Shown: positions 1 to 10,578, counted from the first letter of the stretch. The stretch is DNA of 64,000 nucleotides from Saprospiraceae bacterium (GCA_016715245.1 JADKAS010000002.1:248001-312000), one strand, 5' to 3'. The notes: generated from the sequence alone by a model not told the origin. A program made the numbers and translations.

Positions 1-2
1 AG

Positions 3-1442
3 CAGGAACCTACGCTGGACGAAAGTAAAACCGTACGTCAGATAGTAGAAGAAGGGGTTCAGCATATTGTCGATGTCATCAAAGCATACGAAGATATCAA
101 CAATAAACTCTGCGAACCCCTCGATGATGATGCAATGATGAAGGCTATAGAAGTACAGGGAGAGCTCATGGAAAAAATGGATCACTTTGATGCATGGAAT
201 CTTGACCATAAACTTGAAACCGCCATGGAATCTCTCCGTTGTCCGGAAGGAGACGTAGCCATAAAGGTATGTTCAGGTGGTGAAAAACGCAGGGTGGCCC
301 TTTGTAGATTGTTGCTCAGTCAGCCGGATATATTATTGCTCGACGAACCAACCAACCATTTGGATGCAGAAAGTGTTCTTTGGTTGGAACAATACCTCAA
401 AAGTTTCCCGGGAACAGTTATCGCCGTCACTCACGACCGGTATTTCCTTGACAATGTGGCTGGCTGGATACTCGAACTTGATAGGGGAGAAGGTATACCA
501 TGGGAAGGAAATTATTCTTCATGGTTAGAACAAAAAGCAAAACGCCTTGAACAGGAAGAAAAATCCGAATCCAAACGAAGAAAAACCCTTGAGCGGGAGT
601 TAGAATGGGTGCGTATGTCGCCCAAAGCCCGGCAATCCAAAGGGAAAGCCCGTCTTAGTGCCTATGACAAATTGCAAAATGAAGAGACCAAAGAAAAAGA
701 AGCAAAACTTGAATTGTTTATTCCTCCCGGAGAAAGACTCGGAGACAAAGTAATCGATATCAATGGTGTCTCCAAAGCGTATGGAAATCGTGTGTTAATA
801 GACAATTTTACCTGTTCCATTCCCAAAAATGCCATCATCGGCATAATTGGTCCCAATGGTGTTGGAAAATCGACCTTGTTTAAGATGATCATGGGAACCG
901 AAAAAGCGGATAGCGGAACGATAAGCATTGGCGATACCGTCAAACTGAGTTATGTAGATCAATCCCATGCTGACCTGAAACCGGATCTCACCATCATGGA
1001 AGCGGTCGGTAAAGGCCAGGAACTGATCATGGTCGGAAAAGCACAATTGAATGTAAGAGCCTATCTGAGCAAGTTTAATCTTTCAGGATCTGACCAGCAA
1101 AAAAAACTGGCGGTCTTATCCGGGGGTGAAAGAAACAGGGTTCATCTGGCGATGACACTCAAGGAAGGGGGTAATGTATTGCTTCTCGACGAACCAACCA
1201 ACGACATAGACGTCAATACGTTGAGAGCGCTGGAAGAAGCCATAGAAAATTTTGCCGGTTGTGTATTGGTGATTTCGCACGACAGATGGTTTATTGACAG
1301 GTTGGCAACGCATATTATGGCTTTTGAAGATGATTCGCAGGTTGTCTTTTTTGAAGGCAACTTCAGCGATTATGAAAAAGCCAAACTCGAAAGAGTGGGA
1401 AATATTGCGCCGAGAAGACCGAGGTTTAAAAGTTTGTTATAA
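3..1442 (+). CDS. ettA: ABC-F protein, EttA-type translational throttle (5' partial)
   Basis: The window opens inside this gene. The reading frame is open from base 3, so the first in-frame ATG at 135 is internal. The visible part has the end of the first ATPase domain (signature SGGEKRRVALCR, then Walker B LLLDEPTNHLD), the charged inter-domain linker at about 520-720, and a complete second ATPase domain with Walker A GPNGVGKST near 850, signature LSGGERNR near 1120 and Walker B LLLDEPTNDID. There is no membrane segment, as expected for soluble ABC-F proteins. EttA binds the ribosomal E site and gates entry into elongation according to ATP/ADP level. The EttA assignment rests on the NDID variant and linker, and another ABC-F subfamily is possible. 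Confidence 0.88.
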   Translation, partial: QEPTLDESKTVRQIVEEGVQHIVDVIKAYEDINNKLCEPLDDDAMMKAIEVQGELMEKMDHFDAWNLDHKLETAMESLRCPEGDVAIKVCSGGEKRRVALCRLLLSQPDILLLDEPTNHLDAESVLWLEQYLKSFPGTVIAVTHDRYFLDNVAGWILELDRGEGIPWEGNYSSWLEQKAKRLEQEEKSESKRRKTLERELEWVRMSPKARQSKGKARLSAYDKLQNEETKEKEAKLELFIPPGERLGDKVIDINGVSKAYGNRVLIDNFTCSIPKNAIIGIIGPNGVGKSTLFKMIMGTEKADSGTISIGDTVKLSYVDQSHADLKPDLTIMEAVGKGQELIMVGKAQLNVRAYLSKFNLSGSDQQKKLAVLSGGERNRVHLAMTLKEGGNVLLLDEPTNDIDVNTLRALEEAIENFAGCVLVISHDRWFIDRLATHIMAFEDDSQVVFFEGNFSDYEKAKLERVGNIAPRRPRFKSLL

Positions 1443-1457
1443 AGGTTCAGTTAATCC

Positions 1458-2382
1458 ATGAAACTTCTTTCTGTGTTACCATTAATCATCAGTTTTGTTG
1501 TGCTTTGCAACAACTCTTTTTGTCAGCTTCAAAAACCTGATTGCGGAATGATTGAAATGCATAAAAATTTCAATTTCGAACTACGTCACCCCAAGAAATG
1601 TGGAAGTTTGGTTGCCGGAACACTATTCGAAAGAAAAAAAATTTGCCGTATTATATATGCACGATGGTCAGATGTTATTTGATGAAAAAAATACATGGAA
1701 TCAGCAAACCTGGAATGTTGATTCCACAGCGACCATGTTGATGAGGGAAGGATTGGTCAGGGATTTTATCATTGTTGCCATATGGAATGCGGGTTCTAAG
1801 AGGCATGCTGAATATATGCCCCAAAAACCTTATCATCATTTGTCCGATGATCAAAAAAAGACGTTTACCCATATTCTAAAAGCGGCAGGAAAAATAGAGG
1901 ATGATTTTATACCCTTTTCCGATCATTACCTGAAATTTATAGTTTCAGAACTTAAACCTTTTATTGATAAAAATTATTCCGTTTACACGGATAAAGAAAA
2001 TACTTTTATCGCCGGTAGTAGTATGGGTGGTTTGATTACCATGTATGCAGTAACCCAATACCCGGATGTTTTTGGTGGGGCGGCTTGTTTGTCAACCCAT
2101 TGGACTGTCATATATTCCGGAGAAAATAATCCTATGTCAAACATTTGGGTAAAATATTTTACGGAATATATCCCCTTGTTAAACAAAAATAAATTGTACT
2201 TCGATTGCGGGGACAAAACGCTTGATGCACTTTATCCTCCATTTCAAAAAGAAGTCGATGAAGTATTAAAATCCTACCCACAGGAATTTCATAAATCCTT
2301 GTTTTTCGAAGGAGAAGATCATTCAGAAAAAGCATGGGGAAAAAGATTTTCTATCCCCCTCCGATTTTTACTTGGAAAGTAA
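1458..2382 (+). CDS. Secreted esterase D / enterochelin-esterase-like hydrolase, frameshifted
   Basis: The gene lies in two frames. The first (from ATG 1458) encodes a signal peptide ending near NNSFCQ and runs on to a stop near 1682. The second (stop-free from 1552) encodes an alpha/beta hydrolase of the PF00756 putative-esterase family. It has the nucleophile motif AGSSMGG near 2011-2031, a late Asp in YFDCGDKT and a late His in GEDHSEKAW. Removing one A from the A5 run at 1563-1567 joins the halves as MHKISISNYVTPRNVEVW, which reads naturally into the family core. Read literally, the hydrolase would lack its signal peptide. It sits just downstream of ettA and 24 bp before ppa. The substrate cannot be deduced. 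An assembly error or a recent mutation both fit. Confidence 0.78.
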
Positions 2383-2406
2383 ATTCACATTTTAATAAAA
2401 CCAAAC

Positions 2407-3021
2407 ATGTATAATCCTTATAAACTTCATCCATGGCATGGTGTTTTCATTGGCAATGAATCTCCGGAATGTGTCACCGCATTTATCGAAATTATTCCCA
2501 GCGATACCGTCAAATATGAAATTGATAAGGCATCAGGTTATCTGATGGTAGACCGCCCGCAAAAATTCAGCAATATCGTACCGGCTTTGTATGGATTTAT
2601 ACCTCAAACGTATTGTGCTGAAGAAGTGGCGCTTTCCAATATGAAGGCGACCAACAGGTCTGGCATCATTGGCGATGGTGATCCGCTTGATATCTTAGTC
2701 CTCACGGAAAGGGAAATCACACACGGTGATATTATTGTGAAGGCCATTCCGATAGGTGGATTTCGTTTGCTGGACAACAATGAAGCTGATGATAAAATTA
2801 TTGCTATATTAAAAAACGATGAGGTCTATAATATGTGGAAAGACATCCAGGATGTCCCGAAAACCATCATCAACAGACTTAAACATTATTTTCTTACCTA
2901 CAAACAAATGCCTGATAAAGAACCACATTGTGTCATCGACGAAATTTATGGTAAACAGGTAGCTCAGGATGTGATCAGGGCAAGTATAAAAGACTATCAA
3001 AAACACTTTATTGAAGAATAA
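2407..3021 (+). CDS. ppa: Inorganic pyrophosphatase, family I
   Basis: This soluble enzyme of 204 residues hydrolyses pyrophosphate to phosphate and so drives nucleic-acid, protein and lipid synthesis. The family signature GDGDPLDILVLTE, which supplies metal-binding Asp residues, is present in the middle of the protein. It is preceded by the conserved substrate-site region with YGFIPQTYC. The C-terminal part (KHYFLTYKQM) matches the longer bacterial/eukaryotic-like family I form common in Bacteroidota. The start ATG at 2407 follows an A-rich leader without a Shine-Dalgarno match. The gene converges with the minus-strand hydrolase that ends at 3047; the short gap holds a T-rich tract. Confidence 0.95.
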   Translation: MYNPYKLHPWHGVFIGNESPECVTAFIEIIPSDTVKYEIDKASGYLMVDRPQKFSNIVPALYGFIPQTYCAEEVALSNMKATNRSGIIGDGDPLDILVLTEREITHGDIIVKAIPIGGFRLLDNNEADDKIIAILKNDEVYNMWKDIQDVPKTIINRLKHYFLTYKQMPDKEPHCVIDEIYGKQVAQDVIRASIKDYQKHFIEE

Positions 3022-3046
3022 TTATTTTTTTTTTCAGCTGAAGCCT

Positions 3047-3898
3047 TTAGTTTTTACCTAGTTGGGCGTTAATGTAGTCCCTAACATTTTTACTTCCGTA
3101 AAAATATCTGTGATGTGAAAACCGCGATCCAATGGCTGTATCGTCATCAGACATATAGGTTACGTCAATATTTTTAACAATGTCCGATGGTAAATGGCCT
3201 TCATGGCCGTAAATACCCAATCTGTGAAAAGGAGAAAATAGGTTGGCAATTCTGAGCGTTTTGTCGTTGCGATGGAAAAAAATATGAATCCGGCGGCAGT
3301 AGGTAACCAATTCGGAAAATTCTTCATCAAAAATATGACTTGATACATCTGCAGCACACAAAAATATTTGGTTTACAGTAAGGGTTTCAGACATAAGTTT
3401 TTTTTCAGAAATCAAACCCTGAAATACGATATTACCCATAGAATGTAATAAAAAAGAAAATTGTACTTTGTTATGGTTTTGTTTGAGAATATCGTTTATG
3501 GTACTGAGATATATGGCAAAAGATTTTCCTTTTTGAAAAGCGAGTTTTCGGTTGTCATTATAATGAATTCCGGAATCCCATTGAAGAGAAAAAACAAGGT
3601 TTACGTCGTGGTTATTATTTTCAAAAATATTTTTCTGAAGCTGGTAGCCGCTTAATGAAGCAAACCATGGATTTTCGGCAAGATATCCATGGATATAAAC
3701 CAGTACGTGTATATTTTTTCCTGAAAGCGAAGTCAGGTTTTCTGATATGCCATTAATGTGATTTTTTTGAGATTCTGTTTTATACAAAAATCCATTCGAT
3801 TGTACATATTGTCCACTTTCCAGCGAAAATGGTTTTTCCAATGAGATTCCGGAAAGCCGTAAAAAAAAATGAAGAACTTTTTTTTCCATATTTTCCAC
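3047..3898 (-). CDS. Alpha/beta hydrolase, DUF900-like
   Basis: This protein of 283 residues has no obvious signal peptide. It contains the oxyanion-hole style motif VYIHGYLAENPW near residue 65 and a nucleophile elbow LLHSMGNIVFQ near residue 150 (HSMGN in place of the usual GxSxG), and a late His is present (GHEGHL). This pattern resembles the DUF900 branch of alpha/beta hydrolases (PF05990), whose substrates are mostly unknown. The start lies 9 bp downstream of the malQ stop, so the two are probably co-transcribed, though no functional link to alpha-glucan metabolism can be read from the sequence. Confidence 0.75.
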   Translation of the reverse strand: MENMEKKVLHFFLRLSGISLEKPFSLESGQYVQSNGFLYKTESQKNHINGISENLTSLSGKNIHVLVYIHGYLAENPWFASLSGYQLQKNIFENNNHDVNLVFSLQWDSGIHYNDNRKLAFQKGKSFAIYLSTINDILKQNHNKVQFSFLLHSMGNIVFQGLISEKKLMSETLTVNQIFLCAADVSSHIFDEEFSELVTYCRRIHIFFHRNDKTLRIANLFSPFHRLGIYGHEGHLPSDIVKNIDVTYMSDDDTAIGSRFSHHRYFYGSKNVRDYINAQLGKN

Positions 3899-3907
3899 TG
3901 AGGAAAT

Positions 3908-6570
3908 TTAGGTGGGTCTGTATTTTTTAATCAATTGAGATAAGCGATCATTGAAAGATTTTTGACCTTTCAAATCTTCTATGTTCATGTGAAACCGAAA
4001 TCTCCAGTAATGTTTTGGATTACTTGGTTCATTGATTTGTTCGGTATCGGCATCCAGTCTTCTCAAATCGGCATCGATACCTAACAGGTCCTGAAGAGGG
4101 AATATGGCCAGCATGGCAGGCCCTGAAAGATGATCTTCGATGACAAATTGAACTATTCTTGGTTCACATTTCATGGGTGTGTATCCATACCCGTGCATAT
4201 ATTGATAGAAATACTCCTTCGCCATTTCGTGATCGGATTCCCACCAACCTCTGATCGTGGACATATCATGGCAGGAAGGACTCGATACTGAAAAATAAGG
4301 ATACTCCTGTACGTTTCCAAAACGTGCATTTCCTTTAGGCATTCTTTGAATTTCTAGCGACATGATATTCAGCGCTTTCATGACACCAGGAACAGCGTTA
4401 GGAATCATTCCAAGATCTTCACCGCAAATCATCATATTGGACGCATCCAGTAAGGCAGGTAACTTCCACAATGCCTGTTCTTTCCAAAATTCATCGTGTC
4501 TTTTAAAATAATATTGATTGTACAATGATTTGACAATAGTTTTTTTCTGTTCGTCGAGACATGAAAAGGAATACGTTGTATGAACTGTGATCCTTGGATT
4601 ATACACCATTTGTCCATCAATCTTTTCTTCAATAAAAATAACTTCTGTAAATAGTTTTAACAGTATGGGCTCATAATCTTTCCACTTTTTATGAGATAAA
4701 ATGTATTTTTGAATGGATATCTGGTCCGGAAAAGTTTTTGAAAAACCATACATACCTTCCTCTTTTTTGGTAAAAAAAGTTGAAATCAGGGCAGGGTTAT
4801 CCTTAAAATGATGTAAAATGAGTTCTTCTGTTAAAAAGGTTCTGTATACCGTTCGATCGAACCGGTAAGACCACTTTGAATAATTTCATCTTTGTTAAAT
4901 GGAATTCTTGGATTAAAAAGTCCCATGGTCCCGGAAACCTGACGTGTGGGAATTTGCCAGATTCTGAAAAAACCAAGAATATGATCAATGCGTAAAATGT
5001 CAAAATATTCATTTAGTTTACGGAGTCGAAACTTCCACCATGAAAAATCATCTTTTGCCATTTCTTCCCAATTGTATGTTGGGAAGCCCCAGTTTTGACC
5101 CAGTTCTGAAAAATCATCCGGAGGCGCACCTGCCTGTTCATCCATATTGTAAAGATGTGGGGCAACCCAGGCATCACAGCTATATCTGTAAATACCTATC
5201 GGAAGATCACCTTTCAACGCTATGCTTTTTGACCTGGCATAATTTCTTGCTTCTGTAAGTTGTATGTGTGCATGAAACTGAATGAAAATATAGAAGTTGA
5301 CTTTGTCTGCAAAGTTTGTATCTTTTTCAAAAAGTGAAAAAATAACCTCTTTGTCATATAGTTTATATTGCTTCCATTCATCGTATCTGCATGTGCCATT
5401 TTCATCCCTTAACACACAAAACGCTGCATAGGGAATCAGCCATGTTTTGTTTTCTTTGATAAAATCTTTGAAACCTTTTTTCTGAAAAAGGGTATTTTTA
5501 TTCTGTTCGAACAAAATCTTAAAATAAAACCATTTTTTTTCAAGTACTTTTTCAAAATCTACCTGATCAAGTTTGTTTAATTCTGTGATATCTCTCTGAT
5601 AATTTTCCGGTATGGCAGGGTCATTAAATTTCCCAATGTTGCTAACATTTACATACATAGGATGGAGGGCAAAAACAGAAATGGCAGCATAAGGATAGCT
5701 GTCCTGCCAGGTTTTATTGGCAATGGTATCATTTACCGGAAGTACCTGGATGGTCTTTAAAGAAATGTTTTCACTCCAGTCAATAAAGGGTATTAAATCC
5801 GTGTATTCACCAATACCCAAACCGTTTTTTGATCTGAGAGAAAAAATCGGAATAGCTACACCGGTGCCTTTCCAGAGGGAGCCAAAACGAAAATTGCTGT
5901 CATGAATAATGCAGGTATATTTATCTATTTCCGGTAAAAATCTGCGGAAGGAACGGTTTTCACCTACCTCCCATTCCATGATTTCATTTGTCTTTTTGTC
6001 GAGCAGTACAAATTTATAATGAACAAAAATATCGTACTCTTCAACAGGAATTTTTATTTTCCAGTTGGGATAGTTTTCCTCCGACATGGGTATGGGTTTT
6101 AGCCATTTTCCAAGCTGTTCATTATTTCCGATAATACCAAGCGACAAATGAGGAGGGAGTGTGACGGCTATATCGATTTCAAGGTAGTTGGAAGAAATAT
6201 TGGATTTGACTGCCGGTTTTTTCGTTTGATTTCTTGAAAATATTGCTTCTGTAAATGCGGATGACAAAAAAACATTTTGAATGTTTTCACGACTGTTCCA
6301 AAAATCATTTACATAATAATATTTTATATTTTCATCTGAAAAATGAAGATGACGGTTTTGCCCCCACTCAAAAGTGGAATGATTGCCTTGTTCCTGAAGA
6401 ACATATTTATATTGTATGGAGGTAATGTTTTCAAACTCCAGGGACAATATCCAATTTTCGTTGTCGTAAGACAACATTTGTACAGTTTGTGTTTTGCCTT
6501 CTGAAAAATATTGAATGGCAATAAATGTTTTATTGTTCGTTTTATAATGTATATGAAACTGGATAATCAT
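3908..6570 (-). CDS. malQ: 4-alpha-glucanotransferase (GH77) with N-terminal starch-binding domains, frameshifted
   Basis: This amylomaltase transfers alpha-1,4-glucan segments during glycogen or maltodextrin metabolism. At about 886 residues it matches the large Bacteroidota/DPE2-type form: two N-terminal CBM20-like domains (the second containing LGIIGNNEQLGKW) precede the GH77 catalytic domain. The first open segment (4831-6570) contains GDLPIGIYRYS and the nucleophile region RIDHILGFFRIW. The second segment, read from upstream of its first ATG at 4753, contains the acid/base Glu in CGEDLGMIPN and the Asp in SPSCHDMSTIRGWW. They are in different frames, and adding one base to the A5 run at 4833-4837 joins them through EPFLTEELILHHFKDNP. 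As written, the catalytic residues are separated and neither part should be active. Likely a base-calling error. Confidence 0.88.
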
Positions 6571-6678
6571 TGCCGTTATCGATTTTTAAGGAATAAGATA
6601 AAATTTTATATCCCGGCTGCCTAGAATAAGTACAGGGTACAACCGTATCAAAAACAGGTATAAAGTTACATTCTATAA

Positions 6679-7299
6679 TTATCTTCTAAATAAACGGCCC
6701 AATATAGATTTAAATCCCATTCCTGCCACATCGTCCATAATACTTCCGTCACCATCTTTGTCCAGAATCTGACTGAGTAGTCCACCCTGATTGGATTGTG
6801 AATTTATTTTTTTGGTAGAATTCAGAAGCATGTCGATTAAACCTCCTCCACTTGGAGCATTTTGTGTATTCTGGTTTGCTTTTCCGAGAACACCCATCAA
6901 TATAGGTGCTACCATTGCCATCATCTTCATAATTTGTCCGGCATCCATACCTGTTTCTTTTCCTATGGTGCTTGCAGCTGTTTCCTGCTTACCACCCAAA
7001 AGATGGTCTAAAATACCTTTGCCGTTAATAGCAGATGGATTTTGAGGTTGGAATTGCCCGCTGAAGTAGTCGGTAATGTTATCTAATATGGAACCATCAT
7101 GATCTTTGGTGACCGCATTCACTAAGGATCCGGCTCCGTCAGGACTTGATGCATTTTTTGCCATGGCATTCATCAAAACATTTATGGTCGTGTCCAGTGC
7201 TGAGGAAGCTTTATTGGTATCATTTACCCCAAGCTGGGAGGTAATATTGTCGAGGATTACATTTTTTAACGGTCCTTGTAAAAGATCTTCTATATTCAT
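6679..7299 (-). CDS. DUF937 domain protein
   Basis: This cytoplasmic protein of about 206 residues belongs to the DUF937 (PF06078) family, whose role is not established. It begins MNIEDLLQGPLKNVILDNI; the start at 7299 was preferred over an upstream ATG because the family begins here. Small hydrophobic helices dominate the middle, including the region MKMMAMVAPILMGVLGKA typical of the family. An Asp/Gly-rich stretch, KDGDGSIMDDVAG, near the C-terminus and a second, KDHDGSILDNI, near residue 85 repeat a calcium-loop-like pattern. It is separated from malQ by about 100 bp and stands alone. Confidence 0.75.
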   Translation of the reverse strand: MNIEDLLQGPLKNVILDNITSQLGVNDTNKASSALDTTINVLMNAMAKNASSPDGAGSLVNAVTKDHDGSILDNITDYFSGQFQPQNPSAINGKGILDHLLGGKQETAASTIGKETGMDAGQIMKMMAMVAPILMGVLGKANQNTQNAPSGGGLIDMLLNSTKKINSQSNQGGLLSQILDKDGDGSIMDDVAGMGFKSILGRLFRR

Positions 7300-7585
7300 T
7301 TTTGTATATTTTAAATAAAGGTACAATAATAAAAAAAAATATTGGTTTAGTATAAAAATGAAATGTAAAAAACGAAGGGTTTTTCAAATTGGTGATTCCA
7401 AAGTAAATCTCTTGTATATCTCAAAAGATAATGTAATTTAAATAAGTGTTTTACATATTATTTAATTATGTTATATTTAAAAATGATAAAAATCAGTCTC
7501 AAGTTTTTATAATATGGATGTTATGTTTTACTTTTTAAAAAAAAAGGCATAAAATTTGCTGTAATATATTATAAATATTTTTAAT

Positions 7586-8680
7586 ATGAATAAAAGGTTC
7601 TTTTTTTTGGTAATTGTTTTGCTTTTCAATTTTCAGATGACCTCTTTGGCCAACAGAAGACTGGTTGATCAATATATTCAGTCATATAAAGAAATTGCCA
7701 TTGCTGAAATGTACAGAACAAAAATTCCTGCAAGTATAAAACTGGCACAAGGTCTGCTGGAGTCAAACTGGGGCCAGAGCGATCTTGCTATCACAGCAAA
7801 CAACCATTTTGGGATTAAATGCGGAGGCAACTGGCAGGGAAGGATGTTTTTTAAGGTTGATGACGATACAGATGAAAACGGTAATCCGGTCGAAAGTTGC
7901 TTCAGGCAATTTGAAACAGCCCAGGAATCCTACATTGCTCATAGTGAATTTCTAACCAATCCGGCAAAACAGGGGCGTTATGGGTTTTTATTTGATTATC
8001 CTACCACCGATTATGTTTCCTGGTCAAAAGGTCTTCAGTTTTCCGGTTATGCAACTGATAAAAAGTATGCTGATAAACTGATCAATGTAATTGAATCTTA
8101 TAAGTTGCATCAATACGATATATTGTTTCCTGCAGAAGGCACTCCGTCAGAAATATATGTTCAGCAGGAGAGTAAAATTATTTCAAAAGTTGAGGATGAA
8201 AAGCCGGTATTAAAAAATTCAAATATAACACATGCAGTAGGTAAAGAAAATACCTCTTCCGTAAAAAAATTAAAAAAATACATCAACGGGCTGATATGTG
8301 TTGTGGTTAGTGAAGGTGAAACTATAGAAAGTATTTCCAAATCCTGTCGCGTAAATAAACACGATATCGTCATTTTTAATGAAAGCAGATTTTATCTGGA
8401 TACGCCATTAAAGGATGGACAGATTATTTTTCTTGAAAGTAAAAAAAGGTTTAATGAAGATTTTTCTTCCCATGTTGTTAAAGAATCAGAGAGCCTGTTT
8501 GATATTTCACAAAAATATGGAATTAAGATGTCAAGTCTTGCTTCCCGAAATAAAATTCCCGAACATGCGCGACTGACCAAAGGATTAACTTTATTCATCA
8601 ATAGCCCGGGAATGGATTATTCATATTTACGGGAAGTAAATGTTACGGAAGAGTTTATAGATTTTGGAAACGTAAAGTAA
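7586..8680 (+). CDS. Exported glucosaminidase (GH73) with C-terminal LysM domains
   Basis: This is a peptidoglycan hydrolase of 364 residues. A signal peptide covers residues 1-22 (to SLA). Residues about 28-175 form a GH73/glucosaminidase domain with the catalytic-Glu motif AQGLLESNWGQSDLA and the conserved NNHFGIKCGG. Two LysM-type repeats follow: a weak one near residues 230-275 and a clearer one, HVVKESESLFDISQKYGI, near residue 295. It probably cleaves the glycan backbone at the cell surface during growth or separation. An AT-rich 286-bp region precedes it with no gene. A stand-alone transcription unit. Confidence 0.88.
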   Translation: MNKRFFFLVIVLLFNFQMTSLANRRLVDQYIQSYKEIAIAEMYRTKIPASIKLAQGLLESNWGQSDLAITANNHFGIKCGGNWQGRMFFKVDDDTDENGNPVESCFRQFETAQESYIAHSEFLTNPAKQGRYGFLFDYPTTDYVSWSKGLQFSGYATDKKYADKLINVIESYKLHQYDILFPAEGTPSEIYVQQESKIISKVEDEKPVLKNSNITHAVGKENTSSVKKLKKYINGLICVVVSEGETIESISKSCRVNKHDIVIFNESRFYLDTPLKDGQIIFLESKKRFNEDFSSHVVKESESLFDISQKYGIKMSSLASRNKIPEHARLTKGLTLFINSPGMDYSYLREVNVTEEFIDFGNVK

Positions 8681-8755
8681 AAACGATTCATTCGGTTTTA
8701 AAATGTGTCGTTCTAAAATCAGCAGACAGATTAAAAATATTAATTATCCCTGACC

Positions 8756-9760
8756 TCACATCTTGATGTCTTGCATGGGCTTCAGTGACAAAACAGTTTC
8801 CGCATATTCATAGCTTTTAGATTTTATTTCCTCATACTGCTTTGAAAACAATGGAGATATTATCATATGTGTCATAACATCCGAAAAAGCTATTTCTTTT
8901 TTTAAGTCTGAAACGGTTCCCAGTTCTTCAAACATTTTTTTTATTCTTTGAACGGAAACCACATCATCCTGCATTGCCTCGTTTTTATAATAATACGCTA
9001 CAAAAACCGGATGGTTAATTTTCTGAAACCATTCCTTTTTCATATAATCGTTGATCAGATTTTTAACGACAAAAGCGCCATTCATGTGATAGATGTGGTT
9101 CCAGTATTTTTTTTGTTCTTCAGTATAATCCACTCTGTTAAAATCCCCTTTTTTCACTATCCGTGAAAGTTGTTTCGCCCAGGGGTACAATAAAAGTTCA
9201 GATTTTTTATCGGCAATATCAATATTCGGAGAGTACATAAAATGAGCGTGAATTTTTTCACCATTGGCGGCAAGAATCAAACCAAGTGTACTTCCCGTAC
9301 TACAGGAAATAAGGATAATATTTTCCCCTAAATTTTGGGCGACATCCACTGCATCTTCGGCGGATTGAAGATAATTGTCAGGAGTAAGATTGACAAATGA
9401 CATCGTATCATTTCTTCCGTGGTCCTCCAGTCTGGGGATATAGACATTACAGCCATATTTTTTTCCGAATTCCAAAACAAAATCTTTGCCTTCCTCAGGA
9501 CTGGCAGAAAAACCATGAAGATATAGTACGACATATGTTGTCTTTTGTTTAAGGCTGTCGTGGTACCAATAAATTTTGGAAGCATTATTTTCTTTAAGAT
9601 CATTAATTCTTTTTTCCTTTTCAGTAATATAGTTTTCAAGTTCTGCTCCTGTTTTACCGAGGCTTGTTTCAAAAAGAGTAACCGGCTCATATTCAACTTT
9701 AGGACCGAGGATATATAATACAATCAAAGCCGAAAATCCTACAAGTAACTTTTTAATCAT
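8756..9760 (-). CDS. Membrane-anchored alpha/beta hydrolase
   Basis: This protein of 334 residues has one N-terminal membrane segment (residues 3-20, LLVGFSALIVLYILGP) that should hold it at the inner-membrane periplasmic face. The hydrolase core shows an HG motif (VLYLHGFSASPEEG, about residue 80), a nucleophile elbow ISCSTGSTLG (CSTGS, near residue 152), a late Asp in QDDVV and a late His in DVMTHMI. This resembles carboxylesterase/monoacylglycerol-lipase relatives, but the substrate is unknown. Its start overlaps the end of the upstream S4-domain gene by 8 bp, which implies translational coupling in a dnaB-led operon. Confidence 0.75.
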   Translation of the reverse strand: MIKKLLVGFSALIVLYILGPKVEYEPVTLFETSLGKTGAELENYITEKEKRINDLKENNASKIYWYHDSLKQKTTYVVLYLHGFSASPEEGKDFVLEFGKKYGCNVYIPRLEDHGRNDTMSFVNLTPDNYLQSAEDAVDVAQNLGENIILISCSTGSTLGLILAANGEKIHAHFMYSPNIDIADKKSELLLYPWAKQLSRIVKKGDFNRVDYTEEQKKYWNHIYHMNGAFVVKNLINDYMKKEWFQKINHPVFVAYYYKNEAMQDDVVSVQRIKKMFEELGTVSDLKKEIAFSDVMTHMIISPLFSKQYEEIKSKSYEYAETVLSLKPMQDIKM

Positions 9761-10508
9761 TATTTTTCGTATTTGATTTTGATGGATTAAAAAAATGTTT
9801 CAGCAAAATTACTTCCTGTTGGGTAAGTTTTCTGAACCACCCCCTTGAAATGTCCTTTTTAGTAATGCCTCCAAAATACGTACGATCCGTTTTTATAGGC
9901 TCCAACTTATTTTTTTGCATTATTTCTGCAATTTTTTCCGGATCATGACCATAAACTTCCAAAGATACAGAACATTGAGAATCATTTATTTCAAACGTAC
10001 TTTTTTTAAACCTGAGGTCTTTAACTTTTTGTAGAGCGTTAAACCATTTTTTTTCAGGAAAGATAGCGCCATTAATTTTGCATTCTATGTCAAATACCTG
10101 TTTGACAATAGGAATTTTGGTGGCAAACTTATCAGCAAGTGACTGATCATTCGTCAGGATCAACAGTCCGCACATCAAATCAGGTAAAGGGTACAGGGAG
10201 ACAAGTTCTGCTTTTGATGTTTTCGCCATTATTTCCTTTACAGAAGGTCGTTTTTTATCATTAGCTTTTTCAAAATTCATGGATTTCGCTTTATTAAAAG
10301 CGTAATATTCAAGTTCAACTCGTTCTTTGAGGACATTCTCACCCATTTTCACCTCTTCTTTTCCCGTCAATATAAGGGAGGGATCTTTTTCAATTTTGCC
10401 ATCTACCTGAATACCTCCTTTTTTAATAGTATCTGAAGCTTCTCTTCTGGAAAGGCCGGTGCAAGCAGCAACTTTTTTGGACAATCGCAAAACGTTTTCC
10501 TTTTCCAT
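9753..10508 (-). CDS. S4-domain RsuA/RluB-like pseudouridine synthase homologue with degenerate active site
   Basis: The N-terminus is an S4 RNA-binding domain (VAACTGLSRREASDTIKKGG), followed by a fold matching small-subunit-type pseudouridine synthases (YYAFNKAKS ... GLLILTNDQSLADKF). In active enzymes GLL is preceded by a GRLD motif that carries the catalytic Asp. Here the segment is LYPLPDLMCGLLILTND, so Pro occupies the catalytic position and Asp is shifted by one. The late NREVRR-type motif is also not recognisable. Binding without catalysis, or an unusual active site, is possible. ATG 10508 was chosen because the S4 domain begins right after it; an in-frame ATG at 10565 exists. The gene lies between dnaB and the hydrolase. 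Confidence 0.72.
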   Translation of the reverse strand: MEKENVLRLSKKVAACTGLSRREASDTIKKGGIQVDGKIEKDPSLILTGKEEVKMGENVLKERVELEYYAFNKAKSMNFEKANDKKRPSVKEIMAKTSKAELVSLYPLPDLMCGLLILTNDQSLADKFATKIPIVKQVFDIECKINGAIFPEKKWFNALQKVKDLRFKKSTFEINDSQCSVSLEVYGHDPEKIAEIMQKNKLEPIKTDRTYFGGITKKDISRGWFRKLTQQEVILLKHFFNPSKSNTKNND

Positions 10509-10578
10509 GGGGTTTAATTCTTCTTTGATTAATCTGAAAGTGCATTTCCATTGATAGTGCTGCACGTTTCATTATCCT

